From Thalassiosira profunda (Eukaryota > Bacillariophyta > Thalassiosirophyceae > Thalassiosirales > Thalassiosiraceae): a stretch of DNA of 15,050 nt. The position numbers and the translations under genes are program-made. Below, in pieces: positions 1 to 9,925 of this stretch; the first letter of the stretch is position 1; each line of letters starts with the position of its first letter. The stretch is taken from NCBI GenBank assembly GCA_036939355.1, contig JALLAP010000740.1, positions 1-15,050 on the forward strand, written 5' to 3'. Under the pieces are notes generated by a model. That model ran no database searches and was not told the origin of the DNA. It saw nothing but the letters and a program-made list of their open reading frames with translations.

Positions 1-2173
1 CAACATTTGCCCGCGCTGGCGCATCCACGGGCTCGCCAGGGCCTCCTTCGACGTCGGGCGCTTCGACGGGTCTGTCACGAGAAGCTGCCGCACCAGATCC
101 TTCGCCTCCGGGGAGACGTGCGCCCATCCTTCCTCTGCAAATTCGTAACGCCCCATCACGATTGACCGGAACAGCTCCGTCTGGTTCCTGCCAGAGAAAG
201 GAAGGTCTCCACCGAGAAGGAGAAACACCATCACCCCGCAGCTCCACATGTCCGACTGCTGATCGTAGGGCGTGCGCAGCAGCACTTCGGGCGCAACAAA
301 GAAAGGCGTTCCGCATTGTTTGGTCAGGCTCTGCGGCTCGTACACCCTCGAGGCGAACCCGAAGTCGGCCAGCTGGATTTGTACGTCGTCATCCTCGCTC
401 ATGAGCAAAAGGTTCTTTGGCTTTAGATCGCAGTGCGCCACCGAATTCTCGTGGCAGTATCGCAAGCTTTCCAGCAGCTTTCGACAAAGGTCCCTCGCGT
501 CGTTCTCCGTGTAGCTCTTCCTCTGCCCGATGCGATCGAACAGATCGCCGCCGCAACAGAGCTCCATGACCAGAAAGTACGCCTCCGGCTCCTCGAAGAA
601 GTCAAGGAGCGGGCAGATGTAACCGTGTTTCAGGGTCGCCAAAATGAGAACCTCGTCGAAGATGGCAGCGTCGTCGAGTGGGGGCAGGCCGTTCCGCAGG
701 ACGCACTTTACGGCCACCCGTTTGCCCGTGGCGCGGTGGGTGCCCCGGCAGACGGTGGCGAAGGAGCCGGATTTGAGCTGGTTTAGGGGTGCAGGCATCC
801 GCGTTAGGAACAGAAGTTGCGTCGTTGCAACGCCGGCCCGCCGCAAAGCAAGCAACTCACCCGCGCATTCAGCTGGTACGCCTCCCGGAACGTCCTGCCC
901 CGGCACCCCTCCGGGAAGGCCGGGAATTCCGCCCGCGCCAGCGCCTTGCGCACGTCCAGCACTACTTCGCCAAACGCCCGGAGGTTCGCCCTCTCCCACG
1001 GCCCCGGCGTCCCGCGGAACTGCGGAGCGGCGTGCGCGTCCCGCCAGAAGGCGCTGCCCGTTTTTGCCTCCTCCCACTCAGCCATTGATATGGTGGGTTC
1101 ACTGTTCGATTGTCCCGCGCCGAGACGGGTCCGATCCAGCTCCGACGGCGGGGCCACGACGGCCTCGCCGTCGGCGACGTGCGGTCCAACCAGCAGCACC
1201 TCGACGTGATATCCCAACGGTCCCGATGGTCCGTCTTCGCCCCCATTGCCTTGCATTTCCCTCGCATCGATCAACCTCTGCTTCAACAAAGACAGATCCT
1301 CGTCCTCCTCCGCCCACCGATCGATGTCCACCTCGCCCTCCGCCTCGCCCCACTCGCGTCGTTTTGCAAACAGCGCCTCGCGGTACTTCTTGGCGGCCGC
1401 CCCCTCCCCCGCCCTCGATACGGAGACTCGCACCCAAAAGTGCGGCGCTGCGCCCTCCCCTCCGCCGAGATAGAACCCGTCGTTCCCCTCATAGAGCGTG
1501 GCGCCCGTCCCCTCGTCCGTTTGGAGCAGCGACGATGGCTCCAGCGGCGCGTGCGTGTCGGGATGGCACGGGATGAGTGGGGCGTGGAAAACGGCCATCG
1601 GGGCGGTGGCATCGCCGGTGGGGTGGGAGGGCAGTGCGACGTTTTCGACTTTCGCCTGAAGGTATTGCAGGAGGCATTTTTTGCATGAGGAGCTGCAACA
1701 GAGCACTCAATGTGTCGCCTTACACATCCAGCCATCGTTTGGGCGATTTGCACTCTGCCCCATTTGGTTTGCAAACCTCTCAATCCGTTCCGCGCGCAAG
1801 CCAACATCCCACGCACAGCCCACTGAATCCACACACACATCAGCGATATGCAGCGCAGTCGCGGCCAAAAGCAAAAACAGCCCGAACCCAATCATAATCA
1901 TCAGCTCACCAAACCACCGCCCGCCGCGCCATATCCCCCGCCGTCCTCCCGCAGCGCCATCCGTACGGCGTCGCAGATGAGCGCCATTTCCTCTCCATTC
2001 TCCGCATTCTCCCCAGCATCGTTCGCTTGCCCCCTTCGGTCGCCGTTCCGCCGCGCCCCCCGGACGGCCCGCCACGCCTCCCCCTCGGCCCCGAATGCCC
2101 GGAACGAGCGCGCGGCGAGGGCGATTTGTGCGAGGGACGCGGGGGACGGCGGACGGTGCGGAAGGGGCGCCAT
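1..2173 (-). CDS. CaMK-like serine/threonine protein kinase, copy 1 (3' end beyond window)
   Basis: Exons on the minus strand are 2173-1910, 1655-861 and 777-1 (open at the window edge). Both introns (254 and 83 nt) are phase 0 with GTGAG donors and CAG acceptors. The reading frame is intact for 612 residues. Residues 1-353 are a long N-terminal region that I do not recognise, rich in Ala, Glu and Gly. The kinase domain starts near 348. Visible in it are a glycine loop with sequence LKSGSFATV (354-362), the ATP lysine in VAVK (377), HCDLKPKN with the catalytic Asp at 470, DFG (491-493) and APE (515-517). The loop's first Gly is replaced by Lys, and HRD reads HCD, so this is a non-RD kinase. 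FDRI and the general pattern place it in the CaMK group; its paralogue retains a calmodulin-binding-like tail. It is transcribed divergently from the adenylosuccinate synthetase gene. The substrate is unknown. Confidence 0.85.
1..2173 (-). repeat. Left arm of inverted duplication (kinase gene copy 1)
   Basis: This arm aligns in reverse complement with 7403-9577. The last 777 nt align without any insertion or deletion (window base 1 matches 9577). Homology begins about at the start codons; the 5' flanks are unrelated. The catalytic exons differ at roughly one base in 12 and at about ten of 259 residues, while the introns are clearly more diverged. That indicates true paralogues under constraint rather than one locus assembled twice. 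The arms are separated by about 5.2 kb. Confidence 0.9.
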
Positions 2174-2390
2174 CGCTTGTGTGGGCGCTTTGGAGCTGGG
2201 GATACCTAGGATAGATAGATGCAAAGATTTTGACCAGCTACAATACCCCTACGTAGTACCTTTAGACTGAATTAGCTTGTACATAGGGCTTACTTCCACG
2301 TGTGCGGTCCTTGCTCTTCTCGGACCTCGCTCTGCTCGCGCGTGGCGGTGCACCCACAGCAACCCCGGCGACCGAGAGCACACACCAACC
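2174..2390. promoter_or_regulatory. Shared divergent promoter region between kinase copy 1 and adenylosuccinate synthetase
   Basis: Only 217 nt separate the ATG of kinase copy 1 (minus, 2173) from the ATG of adenylosuccinate synthetase (plus, 2391), so both 5' untranslated regions and core promoters must lie here. The segment is less GC-rich than the flanking exons. It holds a CACGTG E-box-like hexamer at 2297-2302, a TACGTA palindrome near 2250 and a CCTAGG palindrome near 2207. Copy 2 of the kinase has unrelated upstream sequence, so the paralogues should differ in regulation. Function is inferred from position; no TATA box is obvious. Confidence 0.5.
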
Positions 2391-4408
<2,018 letters not shown>

Positions 4409-4680
4409 ACGAGTTGCGGTACGGTCGAAGTGTGCGGTTGCATTATTTGGAGAGTCCAAGCAACAAATCGCTTTGAGAAGACAATCGTCGTCGGGCGCTG
4501 CTAATCAGGAGGAAGGATACTGCCTTGAATATCAGTGACATGGGTTAACACTTAACGACGGAGGTTGCTACATCTTATGCCCGGTCAACAGCGGCAATGT
4601 CGGCATTCGGTTGGTGTTCGCCAGAGTTCCGAGCCTCTGGAAGCTACCTAAACGTTGGACTGTAAATTGTCTAGAAACCG

Positions 4681-4824
4681 TCATCTCTCATCGACCGCCA
4701 CCGTCGCCTCCGCGGCGCTCAGGTCCTCGAGGACGGACAGTTCCGCGTCGAAGCGCTTCTCGAAATAATCCCGGGCCTGATTAAGGATGAACAGGTAAAA
4801 GAAGGCGGCAACGAGGGCTTCCAT
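4681..4824 (-). CDS. Small membrane-protein-like ORF, 47 residues (or a terminal exon)
   Basis: On the minus strand an ATG at 4824 opens 47 codons ending in TGA at 4683-4681. The peptide starts MEALVAAFFYLFILNQ, a compact hydrophobic stretch of about 13 residues, followed by an amphipathic, charged stretch (ARDYFEKRF) and an acidic tail ending VDER. The codon choice (GCC, CTC, GAG, TTC) is GC3-rich like the neighbouring real exons and unlike the surrounding intergenic DNA. The frame stays open upstream of the ATG as far as a TTGTTAG that could be a splice acceptor. This may therefore be the last exon of a larger minus-strand gene. I do not recognise a family. Confidence 0.35.
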   Translation of the reverse strand: MEALVAAFFYLFILNQARDYFEKRFDAELSVLEDLSAAEATVAVDER

Positions 4825-5208
4825 CTTGGATAGGGGCGCTATGGTATGCTAACAAATGATTCCATCAACGCGCATCAACTGAGATGTTATCAATGCTGCT
4901 GGGCACAGCGCGCGGAAGGCAATGTAGGTACCTAGGGTCGCGATGTGCGGCGTGCCAACGGCCAGAATCTTGCAAAGATTCCTAACTTGTTGGTATCGTA
5001 TTGTTGCGCGAGCTGCATACAAGTGCGCCGTCTCTTTGTGCTCTCTTGGCGAGGAGCAGAGAAGAAGCGGGCGCTTGACATATTATCCCGCGTTGCCTGC
5101 TCGCAAGGATATCGTACCTACTGCGGCAGCTCCACTCGCTTTGAAGGCCGAGTGGTTGCATCCTGTTGCACTTGTGGAGAGAAGTCGAATCTTTATCTAA
5201 CCTACATA

Positions 5209-5280
5209 CGTACTTACGCGACAGAATTGCCTGATATGCAAGCTCGTACTTACCACGACAGAATTGCCTGACGGCAAGCT
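5209..5280. repeat. Two-copy 36-bp direct tandem repeat
   Basis: Unit 1 is 5209-5244 and unit 2 is 5245-5280. Both begin CGTACTTAC, share the core CGACAGAATTGCCTGA and end GCAAGCT. They differ by small balanced changes around positions 10-12 and 26-29. Read on the minus strand, each unit ends with GTAAGTACG, a perfect 5' splice-donor consensus. The duplication therefore also duplicates a potential donor site. No protein-coding role is evident. Confidence 0.75.
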
Positions 5281-5557
5281 GCAAATCTTCAGAATCTCCG
5301 AAGCTAGCCAACGCCACGATGTGGAGCGCCTACCCCTCCCTCTCGACCCCAATGGCGGCGCCATTAGCCATCTCTGAGGACGCCCTGGCGGACGGCGCAT
5401 GGGACTGCCTCAATTTGGGCCACGGCATTGCCATAAGGCCGCGCCAGCATCCGCCACCAGCAACATCCATCACCCATCACGCGCCCATCACCCGCACTCG
5501 CCCAACAGCCACTTTGCACGCAGGGGGCCGACCGCAGGTGCCGCTGGAAGGAAGGGA

Positions 5558-6709
5558 ATGAATTGTAACCGTTCCCAATCGGTTAGATCGCTTTGTTGGA
5601 TCATACTCCTGGGAGCAGTACCTTGTCGGCCGGCATCCTTCGTCCATCGACATCATACAGCAATGATTAATGCAAGAAGTCTTGAGCAGAGCGGGATTCC
5701 GACACCGAAGATGGTAAGGAGCCCTCATCATGAAACAAACTTCCTCTATGACTGGTACTCGTTCTAACAACGGCCGTTCTCGAATATCCTCTTAGATTGT
5801 GTTCGACAAGGATGGTAAGCGATTGAGGTATCCTTCTTTCCTGCGGCCTACTGTTGCAGTAGATTCTCAAACACATAATCTGTTGCGCCCCGAAGGAACA
5901 CTTGGTGATTGCACACCAGCTCTACATCTTTGGTGTAGCAGGATGACAAGTGAGCTGCATGCGCGATGTTTGTATTTTGCTAGTTTGCACTAACAAGCTG
6001 ATATTGGTGTCGGCAAAGGTAATATCCAGCAAAAGTGCCTTGCCGAGGGCATGTCTCCAGGCCAATCTGACGAGATCATATCAAGGTTCCACGACAGCAT
6101 CGGATGGGACGCTGTTGCAAGCGATGTAACTCCCTCCGCTCCGCTATCAGCGGGGACGTGGGACGAAATCGTGAGCATCGCAGCTTCGAGCTTGATCAAT
6201 TCGGGCTTGTCCGTAGAACGTCGAGAAGTGCTTGAATGGCATGAACACCTGGGCGACATCCATTCCGAAGACCAGCCGCTCATCAAGAACCTGCCACGAT
6301 TCCTCCGCTATTTTCATTATCATGGCGTGATGATCGCAATTTGCACATCCGATGATCGGCCATCTACGATGCCTGCATGCGAAACTGGGAAATTACGGAC
6401 CTAGTTGACCACTCCATTTGCGGAGACGAAGTTGAGCAAGGCAAGCCTTCTCCCCAGCCACTCATGGAACTTTGTCGCCGGGCTGGGGTTCTTCCTAGCG
6501 ACTGCGTCGTTGTCGGAGACACCACTAGTGACATACTTATGGGGGCCCGAGCAGGAGCCTCTCTAGTTGTTGGCGTTCTTACCGGATCTGGAACGAAAGA
6601 GCAATTGCTCGAGGCGGCTGCTCACGTGGTGTTGCCCAGTATTCGGTACCTCAAGGACTACCTTCTATTTCGCAAAGGGCCTTCCGGTTCAGTGACGGAT
6701 GGATTATGA
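5558..6709 (+). CDS. HAD-superfamily phosphatase (phosphoglycolate-phosphatase-like), four exons, frameshifted near 6368-6377
   Basis: Proposed exons are 5558-5713, 5796-5814 (19 nt), 5896-5949 and 6019-6709; introns are 82, 81 and 69 nt. The junctions assemble HAD motif I, VFDKDGTLGD, with the nucleophile Asp and the acid/base Asp. Motif II is ICTSDD, motif III the Lys in GKPSPQP, motif IV GDTTSD. This is the phosphate-ester hydrolase fold; the substrate cannot be read from sequence. The frame breaks after TSDDRPST: the first frame stops at 6404 while WEITDLVDHSICGDE onward lies in another frame, so one base is missing (or two are extra) near 6368-6377. No intron fits there. It is either a sequencing error or a damaged gene. 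The family usually starts near the ATG at 5663. The ATG at 5558 adds 35 residues with a signal-peptide-like core (LCWIILLGAVP). An alternative last acceptor is at 5997. Confidence 0.72.
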
Positions 6710-7402
6710 TGAAGGACTTGACGTGCGCCACTCTCCAATCAAGGTCAGAGCTGGTTAGTATCTGTTGGATGAAGTCTAGTGCATTAGAGTGTAGAAAGAG
6801 TTCAATTGTTGCTTGTAGAAATGACTTAACAACAACCCAAACACGCTTAGAGGTCTACACGTGTCCGCCTCCAGTTGTTGCCAACAAGCCTGCCCGTGAA
6901 GCACAAACCACCCCATCCGCCTGCGCCGGATCATACCATACACACAACAAATGCAAAAACAATGACGCCCTCAGCAGCGCAACCTTCGACCTGTCTTCGT
7001 TGCTCACATCGGGGGTCAAGTCGCTTGCCGGTAGGTTTCCAAGGGCCCGGCCGTCGGTTGCCGGTAGGCGTCGCTCGGTTCTCTCCTCCTGCCTCGCTCC
7101 TGCCTCCGCTCCTCCTGCTGCATGCCTCCTCCTCCTCTGTCGGAAATCACGTGAATTTGATCACGAAAAAAATACCTCCAGCCCCACACCCATCAGGAAG
7201 AGCCAGTTGAACAACTGACAGAGTTGAACCTTGCTCCCCCCTGGTCGGCACGTCGCGCCCCTCGGCCGCGGACGGCTCGACGCCCGTCAGGAGTCAAGAT
7301 CTCGGCGGCCCCTCACAGTTATCGACGCGGCTAACATCTCTCTTTGGAACCCATCGCACGCATATCAGACTCGCGCCATCACAAAAAAACATCGCAAGCA
7401 AT
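6710..7402. other. Upstream region of kinase copy 2, with a coding-like patch and polypyrimidine tract
   Basis: About 690 nt between the HAD stop and the kinase ATG. At 6951-7031 one frame reads NNDALSSATFDLSSLL and on to VKSLA, ending at a GTAGGT donor-like site (7032). A second frame opens with ATG at 6962. This could be a 5' exon or a leader, but no joining partner is evident. From 7079 to 7140 there is a CT-rich tract of repeated CTCCT. TCACGTGA, a perfect palindrome at 7147-7154, and CAGTTG-AA-CAACTG at 7204-7217 are candidate factor-binding sites. No homology to the upstream region of kinase copy 1 is visible. Confidence 0.4.
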
Positions 7403-9577
7403 ATGGCACCCCCGGCGCCCCGCCCGCACCGTCCGCCATCCCCCGCGTCCCTCGCACAAATCGCCCTCGCCGCGCGCTCGTTCCGGGTATTCGGGGCCGA
7501 GGGAGAAGCGTGGCGGGCCGCCCGGGCGGCGCGGCGGAACGGCGACCGAAGGGGGCAGGCGAAGGATGCTGGGGAGAAGGAGGGGAATGGAGAGGAGGTG
7601 GCGCTCATTTGCGAGGCCGTACGGAAGGCGCTGAAAGAGGACGGCGGGGGATACGGCGCGGCGGGCGGTGGTTTGGTGAGCTCGATGGTTGTGATTTTGG
7701 GTTCGGGCCGTTTTTGCTTTGGGCGGCGACTGCTCTTCTGCATATCGCCGATGGGTGTGTGGATTCGGTTGGGATGGGATCGTTGGCTTGCGCGCGGAAA
7801 AGGTTGAGAGGGTTGCAACCGAATGGGCAAATGCAATGTGCGGGGTTGGAATGGGCAACGCATTGTGTATCTTCGTCTGGCGCAGTCCGTCCTCATGCCA
7901 AAAATGCCTCCTGCAATCTCTTCAGGCGAAAGTGGAAGGCGTAAGACGGCTCTCCCATCCCACCGGCGATGCCACCGCCCCGACGGCCGTTTTCCACGCC
8001 CCACTCATCCCGTGCCACCCCGACACGCACGCGCCGCTGGAGCCATCGTCGCTGCTCCAAACGGACGCGGGGACGGGCGCCACGCTCTATGAGGGGAACG
8101 ACGGGTTCTACCTCAGCGGAGGGAAAGGCGCGGCGCCGCACTTTCGGGTGCAAATAACCGTTTTGCGGGCGGGGGAGGGGGCGGCCGCCCAAAAGTACTG
8201 CGAGGCGCTGTTTGCAAAGCGGAGGGGATTGGGCGAGGCGGAGGGCGAGGCGGACGTCGACGTCGATCGGTGGGCGGAGGAGGACGAGGATCTGTCTTTG
8301 TTGCGGCAGGGGTTGATCGATGCGAGGGAAATAGCGGAGGCGACGGAGGCGAGGGGCCATTCGGATTTTACGTCGAGGTGCTGCTGATGGGACCGCACGT
8401 CGCCGCCGAAGAAGCCGTCGTGGCCCCGCCGTCGGAGCTGGATCGGACCCGCCCCGGCGCCGGACAGTCGAGTAACACACCCGCCGTTGCAATGGCCGAG
8501 TGGGAGGAGGCAAAAACGGGCAGCGCCTTCCGGCGGGACGCGCACGCCGCTCCGCAGTTCCGCGGGGCGCCGGGGCCGTGGGAGAGGGCCAACCTCCGGG
8601 CGTTTGGCGAAAGAGTGCTGGATCTGCGCAAGGCCTTGGCGCGGGCGGAATTCCCGGCGTTCCCGGAGGGGTGTCAGGGCAAAAGCTTTCGCGAGGCGTA
8701 CCAGCTGAATGCGCGGGTGAGTTGTTTGCTTTTTGGTGGGCCTGCTCTGCAAACGACCAACTTCTCTTCCTAACGCAAATCCCTGCACCCCCCGAACCAG
8801 CTCAAATCCGGCTCCTTCGCCACCGTCTGCCGGGGCACCCACCGCGCCACGGGCAAACGGGTGGCCGTAAAGTGCGTCCTGCGCAACGGCCTGCCCCCGC
8901 TCGACGACGCTGCCATCTTCGACGAGGTTCTCATCCTGTCTACCCTGAAACACGGCTACATCTGCCCGCTCCTCGACTTTTTCGAGGAGCCGGAGGCTTA
9001 TTACCTGGTCATGGAGCTCTGTTGCGGCGGCGATCTGTTCGATCGCATCGGGCAGAGGAAGAGCTACACGGAGAACGACGCTCGGGACCTTTGTCGAAAG
9101 CTGCTGGAAAGCTTGCGGTACTGCCACGAGAATTCGGTGGCGCACTGCGATCTCAAGCCAAAGAACCTTTTGCTCACGAGCGAGGACGACGACGTACAAA
9201 TCCAGCTGGCGGACTTTGGGTTCGCCTCGAGGGTGTACGAGCCGAAGAGCCTGACCAAACAATGCGGAACCCCGTTCTTTGTTGCGCCCGAAGTGCTGCT
9301 GCGCACGCCCTACGATCAGCAGTCGGACATGTGGAGCTGCGGAGTGATGGTGTTTCTCCTTCTCGGTGGAGACCTTCCTTTCTCTGGCAGGAGCCAGGCA
9401 GAGCTGTTCCGGTCAATCGTGATGGGCAAATACGATTTCGCGGAGGAAGGATGGGCGCACGTCTCCCCAGAGGCGAAGGATCTGGTGCGGCAGCTTCTCG
9501 TGACGGACCCGTCGAAGCGCCTGACGTCGAAGGAGGCCCTGGCGAGCCCGTGGATGCGCCAGCGCGGGCAAATGTTG
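7403..9577 (+). repeat. Right arm of inverted duplication (kinase gene copy 2)
   Basis: This is the counterpart of 1-2173 in opposite orientation. It shares both intron positions and phases. A stretch at about 9276-9392, coding from the APE motif towards the F-to-G region of the kinase lobe, shows only one mismatch with copy 1. Neighbouring exon sequence is visibly more different, so part of the arm may have been homogenised by gene conversion. The right arm may continue beyond 9577, but the matching part of the left arm lies outside the window. Confidence 0.9.
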
Positions 9578-9823
9578 GCGAAGAACGATCTGCAATACAC
9601 CAGCACGAGGTTGAAGGGATTCAACGCGCGGCTCAAGCTACGCGCATCCATGATCGCGGTGGGCAGCGTGGTGAGCCTGACCAGGATGAGCCACAGAAGC
9701 GACAAGGGCGGTCCGAGCGACAAGTCTCTTTCGAGTGCAACGAGGCCTCCCAGCTTTTTGCAGGGTTTACCAGACGAAGGCGTTGTCGACGAGGAGGGCA
9801 ATGGCGAAGAAGAGAAACGATAG
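7403..9823 (+). CDS. CaMK-like serine/threonine protein kinase, copy 2, with frameshift in exon 2
   Basis: Exons 7403-7675 (91 codons), 7926-8716 and 8801-9823, with phase-0 introns of 250 and 84 nt at exactly the positions used in copy 1. Exon 2 is 791 nt against 795 in copy 1: two codons are gained (an extra DV in the VDVDRW stretch) but a net 10 nt are lost between 8328 and 8377. The starting frame therefore stops at 8385-8387. Downstream everything is intact: glycine loop, VAVK, HCDLKPKN, DFG, VAPE. The C-terminus, absent from the window for copy 1, has LKGFNARLKLRASMIAV near 9611-9660, closely resembling the autoinhibitory/calmodulin-binding FNARRKLKGAI of CaMKII. An ATG at 8387 overlaps the stop (TGATG) and could start a 450-residue kinase lacking most of the N-terminal region. 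Its 3' end converges with the EGF/periplasmic-binding gene 102 nt away. Confidence 0.85.
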
Positions 9824-9925
9824 ACTGAATCTAACAACATTAACTACTATGAAGAAGTGCTTCTCTCGTCTCGATGGCAGAATATCTGCAGGTGTACATC
9901 AATTTTCCCTCACCGATGCACCAGA

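Larger units (their letters stand above)
4409..5557. other. Intergenic region between adenylosuccinate synthetase and the HAD phosphatase
   Basis: About 1.15 kb without a convincing large gene. It should contain the 3' untranslated region of adenylosuccinate synthetase and the promoter of the HAD gene. I see no AATAAA near the synthetase stop. It also holds a 47-codon minus-strand ORF (4681-4824) and a tandem duplication (5209-5280), listed separately. Composition drops from the GC-rich synthetase to a more balanced base content. A GC-rich patch at 5319-5460 is open in several frames but matches nothing I know. Confidence 0.5.

Noticed and set aside
644..1576. 310-codon plus-strand ORF over kinase copy 1
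   Set aside because: Low-complexity Pro/Arg translation opposite an intact, conserved exon; the minus strand matches the paralogue codon by codon.
8108..9262. 384-codon minus-strand ORF over kinase copy 2
   Set aside because: Shadow of the real plus-strand kinase exons, crossing an intron whose splice sites are conserved in copy 1.
8500..9828. 442-codon plus-strand ORF overlapping the kinase in another frame
   Set aside because: It lacks kinase motifs and is rich in Arg, Gly and Pro; the kinase frame is conserved between copies and this one is a by-product of base composition.
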